Shown one piece after another: positions 43,301 through 55,720 of a stretch of DNA of 64,000 nt. Source of the DNA: Ceratobasidium sp. AG-K (lineage: Eukaryota; Basidiomycota; Agaricomycetes; Cantharellales; Ceratobasidiaceae). The translations under genes were made by a program, and so were the position numbers. Within the stretch, counting starts at the first letter, position 1; each line of letters begins with the position of its first letter. The notes beneath the pieces were generated by a model. That model was not told where the DNA came from and searched no databases. It saw only the letters and a program-made list of their open reading frames with translations. Location: NCBI GenBank assembly GCA_037039685.1, contig JAWNGF010000003.1, forward strand, positions 4,934,571 through 4,998,570. Reading direction: 5' to 3'.

Positions 43301-43703
43301 TCGATTCCAACTCGTTAACATTCTCTTCTCAGGCTATCGCGCCGCCCGGATTCGCCTGATTTTCGAGCTCCCCTCCAACATCCACCACTTTTTCCCCGAG
43401 AAACTTGCGTATGTCGAGTTCTTCACGGATTTCACCGGCCCCGACAAGAAGACTGGCTTTTACAAGGCGTCACACAAGCTCACGAACCTGCGGCGAGAGG
43501 TTGCGGTCGTTCCACTGGCGATCATCAAGATGACATGCCACCTTGCCCCTCAGTTCGGCGCGGCAACAAAAGACCTCGATCTGGCTACCGAAACCAACAT
43601 CCTTCAGTCGTGCAAGAAGTTTTTTTTCAACGAATTCGCCAGTTATTTCATGTTCGAGCTTCTGCACCACTGGGAATTTGTCGACGCGTGTGCTAGCCAG
43701 TGA
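40335..43703 (+). CDS. Plavaka-like transposase
   Basis: Four exons (40335-40961, 41015-41308, 41363-43283, 43333-43703) join in phase to about 1070 codons. The N-terminus has zinc-finger-like cysteine and histidine pairs (CLKCPQTF..H; CPYCNHRF..H). The core has hallmarks I associate with Plavaka transposases of the CACTA-related KDZ/Plavaka clade: CSDGGIRRIYPVFSG, a CPTC pair, FWEGLPYFD, PDLLHQLYKGVFKDH and TELPERLHIPY with SNKK after it. An acidic region follows (about residues 720-800). It should cut and paste element P. No stop or frameshift is seen, so it may be active. Its end is called at TGA 43701-43703; a GTGAGT there could instead be a splice donor. Confidence 0.88.
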
Positions 43704-43789
43704 GTCACTCGTTCGGTCTGTAGTTCATACGCTAATTCGAGCATCGACGCCCTTAGCTCTTAGGGTTGGCTCACTCCCCAGTCGTACTC

Positions 43790-46700
43790 ATGCCGTCCGT
43801 TCAGGGAGTGCCAGAAGCTCCTCCACCCCCACTCCGTTTCAATTATCCCCCCCCCCCCCCCCCGACTCGGTCCAGTTCTTCTCCTTTGGTTTCATCGGCT
43901 ACTGCTCGCTCCGTCGTGTGGCAATTTTCTCTGCCGCCCATCGACTTGTCCTCGCTCGCGATTGGTGATCAACCAGCCTCAGACCCGCGCGTCTGTAGAC
44001 GACCGGCGGCGCGTATACGGCGTAAACCAAATGCCTTCCCGAAAGAGCAAAAGCCTGTTGTTATTAATGTGGCTGGTGCTCAAGGACAAAGTATTGGTGC
44101 GTTTCGCATTTTACCCCTATAGTTCGTTGAAACTGATCTAATTTGTATTAGGTTCTTTTGTCGGTTGCCGCTGTCATTTTGCTTGCCCCCGGGTCTTTAC
44201 TCGGATTTCGGTACCCCCGCTGAGGAAGTTGTTTGCGACAACGGCTCCGTGGGGCCCTGCTATGCTCCCCGCGTCGGTAAGTTTTAGCCTAGTTCCGGTG
44301 ATCATCGACCAACACGTGTGTTCCAGACTTTGTCGAGAGCGTGGCGATCATGATTGCCATTCTCATTGTTGTTATTGTCGGTTCCCTCGACGATTGGCAA
44401 AAGGAACGCCAATTCCGCAAACTGAATGACAAGGAGGATCGTGGTGTCAAGGTTATCCGCAACAGCAGGAGCAGGTTATCAACGTCAAGGTATGTGATGA
44501 TCGATCGCGCGGCGCCAATCTCAATTCATTTCACAGGATGTTCTCGTTGGTGACATTGCGTTGCTCGAGCCTGGTGAGATTATTCTCTGCGATGGTGTCT
44601 TTTTGAGCGGTCACAACGTGCGCTGCGACGAATCCGGCGCTACTGGCGAATCCGATGCGATCAAGAAGGTTACCTACGACGAGTGCATGAACAAGGCCAA
44701 GAACCTGAAGCCTGGCGAGATGGCCAAGGACGACTTCCCCCTCGAGATGACCGAGCTCAACACCGTCGTTCACGAGCCCCTCCGCAGCATGTTCAACGAG
44801 GCCCTCGCCGTCAACTCGACCGCTTTTGAGGACAAGAACCCCGAGACCGGTGAACTCGAGTTTGTTGGCTCCAAGACCAAAACCGCCCTCCTCCGTTTCG
44901 CCAAGAACCTCAAGTGGGCCCCGTACCAGCAGACCCGTTCCGGTGCCGATATCGTCCAGATGATCCCCTTCTCGAGCGAGCGCAAGGCCATGGGTGTCGT
45001 CGTCAAGGTCTCGGACAACAAGTACCGTCTCTACGTCAAGGGTGCCTCGGAAATCGTCACTAAACTTTGCAACCGCCATGTCATCGTTTGTCGTCCCGGC
45101 TCTGGTGCCTAGACTGACTCCAACGAGGTCGAGACCGCCCCCATTACCGAGCTCGAGGAGGAGAACATTTCCCGTACCATTATCTTCTACGCCAACCAGA
45201 TGCTCCGTACCCTCGCCATCGCCTACCGTGAATTCCCCGCCTGGCCTCCTGCTGGTCACACTGGCGCCATCGATGAAGTTCCCTACGAGACCATTGCCGA
45301 CAAGCTTACCCTGATCGGTATTGCCGGTATCGAGGACCCGCTCAGCCCTGGTGTCAAGGACGCTGTCGCCAAGTGCCACGGCGCTGGCGTTACTATCAAG
45401 ATGTGTACCGGTGACAACGTCCTCACGGCCCGCTCCATCGCGTCTCAATGTGGTATCTTTATGGCTGGCGGTATCATTATGGAAGGCCCCGTGTTCCGTC
45501 GTCTCTCGCAAGAGGAGCGCCGCGAGATTGTCCCCCGCCTACAGGTCCTCGCTCGCTCGTCTCCCGAAGACAAGCGTATTCTGGTCGACACGCTCAAGGG
45601 ACTCGGTGAAATCGTCGGCCTCACTGGTGACGGTACCAACGACGGCCCTGGGCTCAAGCACGCCAACGTCGGATTCTCCATGGGCATGCGGGCACTGAGA
45701 TCGCCAAGGAGGCGTCGGACATCATCTTGATGGACGACAACTTCGCCTCCATCGTTTCGGCCATCATGTGGGGTCGATGCGTTAACGACTCGGTCCGCAA
45801 GTTCCTCCAGTTCCAGGTCTCGGTCAATATCACCGCCGTCCTTATCACTTTCATCTCTGCTGTCGCCAGCGACGAGGAGGAGTCTGTCTTGACCGCCGTT
45901 CAACTGCTTTGGATCAACATTATCATGGACACGTTCGCCGCCCTCGCTCTTGCCACCGATCCCGCCACGCCCGAGCTCCTCAAGCGTATGCCCGATTGCA
46001 AGACCGCGCCTTTGTTCTCCGTTGATATGGGCAAGATGATTATCGGCCAGTCGATCTACCAGACCTTCATTGTCCTTCTTTTCCACTTTGCCGGTCCCGG
46101 CTTCTGGGGATACCACACCGATAAGGAACATGCGGAGCTCAAGACCATGGTGTTCGACACATTTGTGTCCTGTCAGATCTTCAACTCGGTCAATTGCCGT
46201 AGTCTCACCCAGGACAAGAACATCTTCCGTGGGCTGACGAAGAACTATTACTTTATTGCTATTACTCTGCTCGGTAAGCCTCAGTCGTGACGCCCGGTGA
46301 TTAGATGCTAACGTATCTGCTACAGAGGTTGCCATTCAAGTCCTTATTGTTTTCTTTGCTGGCGCTGCATTCCAGGTCGTCTCGATGAACGGCCGTGACT
46401 GGGGCATGTCGATCGCCCTCGGCTTTGTTTCGATCCCTCTCGGCTTCCTCATCCGTTGCATCCCGACTCCCCCCGTCGAGCGCCTCTTCGTCAAGCTCCG
46501 CGCCATGCGCGACCCCAACGCCCCACCCCAGCTGACCAAGGCCGAGAAGAAGGCCGAGCAGGAGCGCAAGCGTGAGGAGGAGAAAGAAGGCTGGAACCCC
46601 GCGATCAACGAGGTTCGGGATAGGTTGTCGACTTTCTCGAACATCCGTGGTGCCCGCATGCGTGCGTCCTTGTTTGTCCGCGAGAGCCGTTCTCAACAAG

Positions 46701-46876
46701 GAAGCCTTGGCGATGACGACATTGATGTATTGTGAGTATTGACGTCTTCCTGACTGATTACCTTCATTCTGACGACATGATTCCCCTATAGCCCTTCGTT
46801 GATGGTGTTTCCACACTGGCCGTATCATCCGTTGGAGCTGGCTGGGCGCCTCAACCTGGAAAACTCGAGCCTCTAG
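43790..46876 (+). pseudogene. Calcium-transporting P-type ATPase (PMC1-type), captured and broken
   Basis: The protein matches fungal vacuolar calcium pumps from the N-terminal domain (RVYG, KSKSLL, MWLVLKDKVL) through the A domain (CDESGATGESDAIKK), N domain (MIPFSSERKAMGVVVK, KGASEI), P domain (TGDNVLTAR, TGDGTNDGP) and the last membrane segments. Near 44688 the text jumps from TYDECM to NKAKNLKPGE, so M3, M4 and the DKTGT phosphorylation motif, about 150 residues, are missing. Frameshifts occur near 44195, 44460 and 45685, and a stop at 45110-45112. Spliceosomal introns are kept (for example 46275-46325 and 46733-46790), so it was copied as DNA, not from RNA. The start is uncertain. Confidence 0.85.
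43847..43863 (+). repeat. Run of 17 cytosines
   Basis: A homopolymer in the 5' part of the ATPase pseudogene, between the transposase and the recognisable pump domains. It is likely to vary in length and be prone to sequencing error. Confidence 0.9.
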
Positions 46877-47273
46877 ATGATCGATTATAATTGCACTGTG
46901 GTAAACGTGCGCTGGGGTTGGATTCTTCGTGAAGTTTGTGTCACTTACATTTTTCGTCATGTCATTGCTTGTTAGTTTAGTATCCGTATCTATGTACACT
47001 ATTGTTATCAATATCGTTATCATTATTGTTATCATTATCATTCTTCACGGTTGCCCTTGTACATTTACATACACATCGTGATGAGCTAAAGTCGATGTTA
47101 CATAAGCAGTGGTAGACACGGGTAGACACGGTACAAGGTGGTAGCCGCTGCCATTTTCTGGCAGAAGTTTGGATTTTCCGGTAGATCTACAGGAGATTTC
47201 CTGATCTACTGGAGACCTATGGTAGCTTCCTGTGTCTCCCATGGTCTACGGGGAAAACACATTTTTCCTGATG
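46877..47273. repeat. Element P right end with subterminal repeats
   Basis: No gene seen. It includes a simple ATTATC-like repeat near 46997-47040, the 17-bp sequence GGTAGATCTACAGGAGA (47180-47196) inverted relative to the left end, further TAGATC/CTACTGG motifs, and the terminal CTGATG. Confidence 0.75.
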
Positions 47274-47280
47274 TGTCAGC

Positions 47281-47736
47281 TGTTGTGAGCTAGCTCACTC
47301 CATCGGACTCGCCTGCTGTCTCGCCCGCCTGTCTTCCTCTTTGTGTTACGTTCCCCGTTTCTGTTTGCCGCGTTGCCACCTTCTTGTGGTTATTCTGTTA
47401 CATTGTGTAACGCGGCTGTGCTTTGTACGAGTCATGTCTGTTCAAACAGCATGACTCACATGGACACTCCTGACTGGTTGACTGTTATGACTCTTGTGGC
47501 TGCGCCTTGTATGACTTGGCCTTTTTCTGATTATATATAGAGGACCAACAAGCCTGGTAACCCCAGCTTGTTTTGTCTCGTCAAAACATCCCTTTGAGTG
47601 ACACTTTGAACCACCCCTACCCTCAAGAGCCTACAGACACTTAAGTGTGTTGCGGTTCAAGAGGTCACTTAGGTCTTAGTACCGTCCACTCTCCATTGCG
47701 GCTTGTCTCATAGCCACCAAGAAGAAGCTTACGACA
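47281..47736 (+). repeat. Element H 5' LTR
   Basis: A 456-bp LTR, followed by the same primer-binding site as A. It differs from 60999-61454 at about 3 sites by eye. Confidence 0.93.
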
Positions 47737-47758
47737 TTACAAAACAAGCTTAACAAAC

Positions 47759-49758
47759 ATGTCTATTCAAGAAGACGGAGGGTCACGTCCCTCATCCACT
47801 ATATCAACAAGAAGAGGACCCAGTCGGGCAGCAAGGCCCACAGGATCACTAAACGAGCAAGATATCGCACAAACTCAAGCGGGAGGTCGTGTCCGATCAC
47901 GCCCCCAAAGTCAAACATCAATGCCAGGATCTTTTGGCATTTCTGACATGACAGCGGTACAAGAGGAAGAACCCACTATCACAAACAGAGAACCAGGAGA
48001 TCTCACAAATGACCCTACTCCAGCTGTGATTCGTATCCCAACTGCAACCCCAGGGCCATCTCGTCCCTTATGGCCACTAGGGACTAGAAGACAGTTCTTT
48101 TCTCCCCAACCCGAAGCTCATGGGGCGTATCGCTTGTTCCCATTAGACCTCCTCCTACACCACACGTTCCCAATGCCCCTACAGTCCCTCAAATTGGAGG
48201 AACCATCACCAACGCAGGGCCAATTCCAGTGGCTTCCCAGCCAGTCACACCGGCGATACCAGCACCACCATATATCCCACAGGGTTACTCCGAGCAATCA
48301 GCCCCGGTACAACAAAGCGCCAGTGATCCAGGAAGCTCAAGTTCAAGTTCCAGCTCTAGCAACAGGACTGTAATCAGCAATTTAGATGACCTAGACGACC
48401 TTCTAGAAGGAAGACACAACGCTACCCTTAGGGTTATAGACGGAATGAGAGTCACTATAGATCGAAGGCTTAGTGGCCTAGAACAAGCCACTCAGGTTCT
48501 AGCAAACAACCAGCAAATCTTTAACAACTCCATCAACACCCTGCAAGGAACCCTGACAGACATTCTGAACTCGGCAAGAAATGGCGAACATAATTCTTTT
48601 CTAGTCGGTCAAGACGTAACCCGCCTTCATAATGAAGTTACCAACACCCAAGGACTAGTAAATAACGTACGCGAAGAACTGAACACTACCAGACAAGGAC
48701 AACTCGAATGGAATGAGGCAGTAACACAAGGACTAGAAACCTTGCGACAAGAAGGAGCTTCCTTCACTACCAAAATCACGGAAGTCCAGGAAACCATCAA
48801 CAATATGCGAGAAGAAATGCACGAAGCATCCCTGCATGGGATCCCCTCTAGGCGATCAAATTCCCCACCACATCCAGATGCGGAATCTACCAGGATCGAC
48901 GAGTTAGAATTAAGAATCCAACGGCTGACTGAAAACCCAAACACCGGTAATGGACCACGCCGTCCTAAGGTGACTTGTCCAGAAGCCTTTGACGGAAAGA
49001 AAGGGGAAGGTGCCGAAATGTTCATCACACAAATGGAAAGCTACTTTTTACGCCTAGGCGATCAATACACTTCCAATGAAGAAAGGATCCGCGAAGCTCT
49101 GGCAAACTTCAAATCCGAAAACAAGGCGGCCACTCACTGGGCACAAGTACTCTTACGTTTGCTTAACCAAAGAGAAAATAACCAAAACCTTGCCTCATGG
49201 GAAAATTTCAAAGCACACTTCATGGAACAGTTCAGCGACCCCAACAAAAAAGCTAAACCCAAAATTGATATCCGGAAGTGCAAGCAGAACAATTCGGTAG
49301 CAAACTATGCTTCTGAATTCCATTACTTATTGGTTGACGTCAACTGGGGACAAGAAGCCCTAATCAATCAATTCAAGGAAGGACTGAAGCCTGAAGTAAA
49401 AACCGAACTAGCTCGATTCGAATTAACCCTGATTAACAAGGACAGAACGGAGCGGGAGCTGTCACTAGACTGGTGGATCTCTATCGCAATCTCTATTGAC
49501 CAGAAACTGCGACAAATCAAGGTCTCTACAGGAAAGAAGACACCTCAAGCGGCCGTTAGCGGACAATCCTCTACAAAGCGGCTACCCGACGAAGTTTACA
49601 AAGCAAGGATAGCGACCAACCGCTGCCTAAAGTGTGGACAGGAAGGACACCGTTCATTCAAATGCCCGTCCAAGGATTGGATAACGACGGAACCTAGCAT
49701 TAAAGGAAGGGAAGCAACAATAGTGGAAGACTCGGGAAAAGAAGGGGTCTCCCTCTAA
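47759..49758 (+). pseudogene. Element H gag, frameshifted
   Basis: A homologue of the element A gag. One G is missing in the run at about 48121-48125, which shifts the frame after EAHG; the correct frame continues from about 48130 to 49758. The C-terminal CCHC knuckle (CLKCGQEGHRSFKC) and GGGAAAA (49734-49740) are kept. Confidence 0.9.
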
Positions 49759-49760
49759 CT

Positions 49761-51856
49761 GTGTGTGGAGAGACCAAAAAACCGGCAACGGAAACAATGT
49801 ACTTTAGAGCAACAAATGAGTCAACCATTGTTTACGCAAACGTTGCCGGAATCACAGAACTTATCCCAACCCTCATCGATTCTGGAGCATCAAAAAACTT
49901 CTTGGACATCTCTTGGGCTCGATCCAACAATATCCCACTCATGGAACTTCCCACTCCGAAGAAAGTAATCGGTATCCAGGGGAAGGAACTCTCCCACCAG
50001 ATACGTTTCAAAGCTAGGCTGGAACTAAACGTGGAGGGAAGAACCTTCAAACAAGTCTTCTTTGCTATGCCTACTGGGGAAACTAAACTTATCCTAGGAT
50101 TGGAATGGTTAGAAGAAGCAAACCCGGTCATCGATTGGAAGACGAAGCACATATCATGGCGGCCAGAACCCATCCAAGCAAGAACGGCCTTGTTAGACGA
50201 CCTACCAGAAGAATTCAAGGAATTTGCCGATGTCTTCAGTGAAGAGAAATTCAAGAGAATCCCGGATCATCGTCCATACGACTGCGCCATCGACTTCAAG
50301 GAAGGAGCTGAACTCCCGAAACCTGCCAGACCTATCCCACTCTCTCCAGCAGAATCTATTGCACTAAGAGAATACCTGGATGAAGAAATCGCGGCGGGAA
50401 AGATTCGACCAAGCAAATCACCCATTGCGTCACCTTGTTTCTTTGTCAAAAAACCGATAGATCCAAAAAATCCAGGGGCAGTTCGCCAACTACGACTCGT
50501 CCAAGACCTCAGAGGAGTAAACGCCATTACAAAGGACGACAGGTTCCCAATGCCCCTAATGGAAGACCTCCTGGATAAAATCAAGGACGCAAAGATTTTC
50601 TCCAAGATCGATCTACGCATGGGTTTCAACAATATCAGAATTAGGGAAGGCGACGAATGGAAGACAGCTTTCAGAACAAAAGAAGGACTGTTCGAATACG
50701 TCGTCATGCCTTTCGGACTAAAGAATGCGCCCGCCATTTTCCAAAGATATATGAATCACATTTTCCATGATCTTATCGACGTATGCGTCATTGTATACAT
50801 TGACAACATCCTAGTATTCTCTAAGGACCGAAGCCAACATACCGTGGATGTCAGAAAAGTGCTAAAAATCTTACTGGAGGAAAATCTTTTTGCAAAGCTT
50901 CCAAAATGCGAATTCTTTGTCACCAAACTGACATATACTGGACTTGGAATCAGCGATTCGGGCATCTCTATGGAGGAAGAAAAGGTCAAGGCAATAAAGG
51001 AATGGAAGGAACCAAGAACAGTCAAGCAGGTTCAAGCATTCCTAGGATTCGCAAACTTCTACCAAAGATTCGTACCAAATTTCAGCCAATTAGCAAAACC
51101 CCTGACATCCTTGACAAGAAAGGAGAACAAATGGGAATGGGGAAACAATCAGCAGGAAGCATTTGAAGCCCTAAAAACGGAGATCAGCAAGGAACCCACT
51201 CTACGCCATCCAAACCCTGACAAACCCTTCTTCTTGGAAACAGACGCAAGTGGAGTAGCAATGGGAGCAATCCTGTCGCAAAGACAAGATGATGGCTACC
51301 TACACCCTATTGCTTTTCTTTCAAAATCTTTCAACAAGGCTCAACTCAACTACGACGTCCACGATAAAGAACTTATGGCAATTATAGAGTCTTTGACACA
51401 TTGGAGGCTATACCTTGAAGGAACAAAAGACCCTATCACCATCTACACCGATCATAGGAACCTACAGTTCTGGAAGGAAGCAAGAACCTTCAACCGTCGA
51501 CACGCAAGATGGCATCAATTGCTTGCGTCCTATAACTTCGATATCATATACCGCCCTGGAATCCTGTCATCTAAACCGGACCTATTGTCTAGACGTTCTG
51601 ACCATGAAGATACTCCCACGCCTGAACAAGTTATGATAGCTGTTGAAAGGTTCAAGGGGTTTATGGGACAAGTAGACTCAGACATCATAGAAACTATCAA
51701 GGAGGCACAAGAAACAGACGAAGGACTGGCACAAATCAAAGAAATTTGCAAGTCGAAGGAAACATTACCAAAAACCCTACAACACAGTGCAAAAGATTAT
51801 GATTTCAAGGAGGGACTATTATGGTTCAAGGGAAGGATTTACGTGCCAGAAGATAA
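49761..51856 (+). pseudogene. Element H Pol, protease to RNase H
   Basis: Open from the -1 frame after gag up to element D2. Protease LIDSGASKNF and RNase H ETDASG are intact. The reverse transcriptase signature is YIDN instead of YIDD (GAC to AAC at a CpG), which removes a catalytic aspartate. D2 interrupts it between the RNase H and integrase parts, after PEDKE; the frame resumes at 58811. Confidence 0.92.
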
Positions 51857-51861
51857 GGAAT

Positions 51862-52276
51862 TGTCCCGACTTGGGTTGATTAGGTATATAGAAGGTTAAG
51901 GGGTTCCACTTAAGTAAGTCTTAGAACCCAAGGAGTAGTGTTTAGTAAGAGGATTTGATTGTACAAGTCCTAGTGGAGAGGAGGTCAAGCCTTGTCGTTA
52001 GCCGGCTTGACCTCTGGGTTTATATACATGAGGGATCAATGCCACGTCATCATCTATCAGTGTGGGAAAGCCGAGTACAACCGATGATAAGCGAGATAAG
52101 AGATATGACTCGACATTCTGGAAGTTCCGGAAGCATCACCAATATCAAATGGAAAGACAAATACATCACATGATACAAGTTAAGCGCCAGAGGACATTTG
52201 TACCATAAAAGGAAAGTGTTCGGAAAAAAAGATATAAAATCAGAATAAAATGTCTGAGCTTAGTCAGCTCATGACA
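51862..52276 (-). repeat. Element D2 3' LTR
   Basis: A 415-bp LTR, minus orientation, preceded on the minus strand by a G-rich polypurine tract like that of D. Confidence 0.95.
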
Positions 52277-52286
52277 TTACCCCCTC

Positions 52287-55200
52287 CTAAGGGCCTGGCG
52301 CGGTGGGGTGGAGTTTGTGAAATTTATCAACCAGTTCAGGAGCGTTCTTGAGATCTTCCTTTGACTGCCAAGAGTTGTCTGCAAGAGAGTATCCTTTCCA
52401 CTTAACGTAATAGTGGAGTTGACGGCGGATTTTCTTGGAATTAAGGATCTCTTCGACTTCCCATTCTTCCTCTCCATCTTGTGTGACAATAGGGGGTGGT
52501 TGAGCGGGTTCGCGGCCGTGGGGATCAGAGTGGAATTTCTTGAGCAGCATGATGTGGAAGACAGGATGAACTTTCATTGATTTTGGTAATTCCAGTCTAA
52601 AGGCATGAGTTCCTACTTTTTCCATTACTTTGTAAGGGCCTAAAACTTTGTGGGAGAGTTTTACTGAGGGTCTGTCTGTTGAAATATTCTGATGATTAAG
52701 CCAGACTTTATCCCCCGGGTTTATCTCTTCTGGTTCTTTGGCTCCTTTATCAAAGTAGTATTTATAGGACTGGTTTGCTAGGATGAGGGCAGCTTTGACT
52801 TTGTCATATCCTTTCAACAGGAATTCCGCATGGGCATCAGCCTCAGGAACAGTATAGTCTGATTCTTCCCCAATGTTCATTCTAGGGTTGAAACCCTGGC
52901 AGATTTGGAAAGGGGTTTTGCCAGTGGATGCTTGAATTCCGTTGTTGTAAGCAAATTCTGCCATAGGGAGTAGGGCCACCCAATCGTTTTGCCTATGGTT
53001 GACAAAAGCTCTGATAAAGATTTCAACGACTTGGTTTGCTCGTTCTGACTGTCCGTCTGTCCTTGGATGGTAGGCTGTGCTGAAGGTAGGTTTTACGTCC
53101 AACCGTTTGTACAAATGCCTAATGAACTTTGAGTTGAAAGTGGATCCTCTATCCGAGACTGTTGCTTTTGGGGTGCCGTGAAGTTTCCAAATGTTTGCAA
53201 TGAAGATATTGGCTATGTCTACTGCTGTGGCCGTTGATTTGCAAGGGAGATAGTGTGCCATTTTGGAGAACCGATCTACCACTGTCAAGATTGCGTCATA
53301 TCCTTCTGATTCTGGGAGCCCTACAATCATGTCATAGGAGATCTCTTCCCAGGGTCTCTCAGGGATATGTAAAGGACGCAGTAGTCCTGTGGGGAGTTGG
53401 TTCGATGGTTTAATTCGAATGCATGTTTCGCAGTGTGACACGTAGGAGTTGACAAATTTCTTCATGGTTGGCCAGTAGTAAGTTCTTGAGACCAATTCTA
53501 ATGTTCTTGCTTGTCCAGGATGCCCAGCTGTGATATTGTCATGGCGCGATTCCAATATCAGGTTTCTGATGGCTTCATCCTTGGGGACAAAGATCTTCCC
53601 TTTGAACATTAGGAGTCCTTCTCTGTATTCCCAATCTTTGACTTTTTCTCCGTTTCTCAGCTTATTGTGGGCTTCTTCTAATCTGGGATCTTCAAGGATT
53701 GCTTCTCTGATTAGATCGTTGATCTCCTGGTCTGGAGTAATAGCCGAAATGAAAATATCTGGTTTGAGGAGGACTTGGTTCTCTACCCCCCCCAAAGGTT
53801 CCAGGTCGTATCGCCTCGAGAGAATGTCTGCCTTTTTGTTTTGGCTTCCTGGCCTGTACAAGATTTGGAAGTTGAAGTCTACCAAGAAATTCATCCAGCG
53901 GATTTGGCGTTGATTCAATTGTTTGGATGATGAGAAGTATTCCAAATTTTTGTGATCTGTAATCACTTGAATGGCTTTTTCTGTGCCTTGAAGTAAGTGC
54001 CGCCATTCTTTGAAGGCTCTAATTATTGCCAATAGTTCTTTGTCGAAAATGTCATAGTTCCGCTCAGCCGGATTTAGTGATTTAGAAAGAAAAGCTACGG
54101 GGTGTAATTTCCCTTCTTCATCCTTCTGAGATAAGACTGCTCCTGTGGCAAATCCCGACGCATCTGTCTCGAGGAAAAATTCCTTATTCTGATCGGGCTG
54201 CATCATTACAGGTGCCACTTTAAGAGCTTCTTTTAGCTCATTCATGGCCTCTTGTTCTTTGCTTGTCCACTGCCACTTTTGATCCTTCTTAAGTAGGTTG
54301 TACAGAGGTCTGGCTTTGCCGGCAAAGTCTTGAATGAATCTTCGATAGAAATTGACAAATCCTAGGAATTCTTGAACTTGTTTGACATTTTTGGGAGCTT
54401 TCCAATTCATAGCCGCCGTGACCTTTTCCTGATCCGTTTCGATTCCTTTATTGGAAATGACCAATCCTACCCACTCCAGCTTGGTTTGGTGGAACTTGCA
54501 TTTCCTCAATTTCGCGACCAGCTTGTGTTCCCTTAGTCTTCTTAGCACCTCTTTCACATGTCCTGGATGATCTTCGACTCGTTTGGAAAAAACAAAGATA
54601 TCATCAATGTATACGAGTACAAAAACCCCCATAATGTCCCTGAATATAGAGTTCATTAGGGACTGGAAGCTTGATGGGGCGTTTTTGAGACCAAAGGGCA
54701 TGACTTTCCATTCGTACATGCCGTATTGAGTTTTGAATGCTGTTTTCCATTCATGGCCTGCTGCTATTCGGGTTTGATGGAATCCTTGTGCTAAATCTAG
54801 AGTGGTGCCAATGACAAATCCTTCTAGAGCCCTTAACCATTGATCCAATAGAGGTATTCCACTTGCGTTGAATTTGCATAGCGAATTCACATATCTGTAG
54901 TCAACGCAAAAGCGTAATTCTGGGTTGTTTGGATCTTCTGGATGTGGTTTTTTGACAAACAGAACCGGGGAAGCCAAAGGAGACTTAGAAATCTGAATGT
55001 GTCCCCTTCGGATAAGGGTTTCTAGTACTTTCTTCATTTCTTTGTCTTCAGCTGGGGATGTTTTGTAAATAGGGCCATGCTTTAGTTTAGCTTCTGGTAG
55101 GAGGTCGAGCGTAATGTCAGTTGGCCTGTGAGGTGGGAGTTCCTCTAATCTGGACTCGTCGAACACATCTGCGAACTCTTTGTATTCCTCTGGTAATGTG

Positions 55201-55685
55201 GTTTCTGCTGCGATTTGGAGCGTAGATGGGACTTCTAGGCAGTTTTTTGAGCAGAATTCGCTTGTGTATGCAATTGTCCTATTTTTCCAATTAATTTGTG
55301 GGTTATGTTTCTTGAGCCATGACATCCCGAGTACAATAGGGTGTCTTCCAATGTTTGTAACATGACATTCTAGTTCACTGGAATGTGTTCCCATGACAAG
55401 TTTAAATTTGGTATAGTGGGTGACTTTTCCAGACGAGACTTCTCATCCGTCTATAACTCGCAGAGTCTTGGGTTTTTCGTGTTGGAAAAGGGGGAGATTT
55501 GCTTCTTTTGCTAGGGAAGGGTTGATGAAACAGGAGGTTGCGCCGCAGTCAAGGAGTGCTTGTCCAGAGAATCTTTTTGATCTGTTGACTGACTTAGAAC
55601 CAGGAGCCGTAGCTAGTGGATGAGCAGTGAAATCAAGGTATAATTGGTTTTCATTTGATATTGACATGATTTCTAGTTCATCCAT
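52287..55685 (-). pseudogene. Element D2 Pol with one stop codon
   Basis: Same length and domains as the pol of D: protease LLDCGATSCF, reverse transcriptase YIDD, RNase H ETDASG, integrase SDRGSTF, chromodomain YYVKWKGY with NSWQ. A TGA at 55443-55445 replaces a glutamine codon (CAA in D) just after VIDG in the protease region. From 55394 downstream the frame is open. A single change inactivates an otherwise intact gene. Confidence 0.92.
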
Positions 55686-55720
55686 ATTACTAGCTAATAT
55701 ATCACCAAGTACTTGGCTCC

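Larger units (their letters stand above)
36645..47273. mobile_element. Element P, 10.6 kb Plavaka-type DNA transposon with cargo
   Basis: The ends are CATCAG (36645) and its complement CTGATG (47273), with further end similarity (CATCAGAGAAAA against CATCAGGAAAAA). A short duplication, TG or GTG, flanks it (36643-36644, 47274-47275). A 17-bp inverted repeat lies inside each end (36664-36680, 47180-47196). It interrupts ORF3 of element G exactly between two codons. Inside are a Plavaka-like transposase, a divergent 9-exon gene and a calcium ATPase pseudogene. It is richer in GC than the flanking retroelements and contains introns. Confidence 0.85.

Noticed and set aside
43766..44122. A separate small gene upstream of the ATPase.
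   Set aside because: Its second half, read in the next frame, matches the N-terminal part of the pump (KSKSLL, MWLVLKDKVL), so it is part of the pseudogene.
46997..47040. ATTATC-like repeat as a CRISPR or centromere-type array.
   Set aside because: It is a short simple repeat without spacers.
36645..47273. Host genes in their native place between two retrotransposons.
   Set aside because: ORF3 of G continues in phase on the far side, so this DNA was inserted into G.
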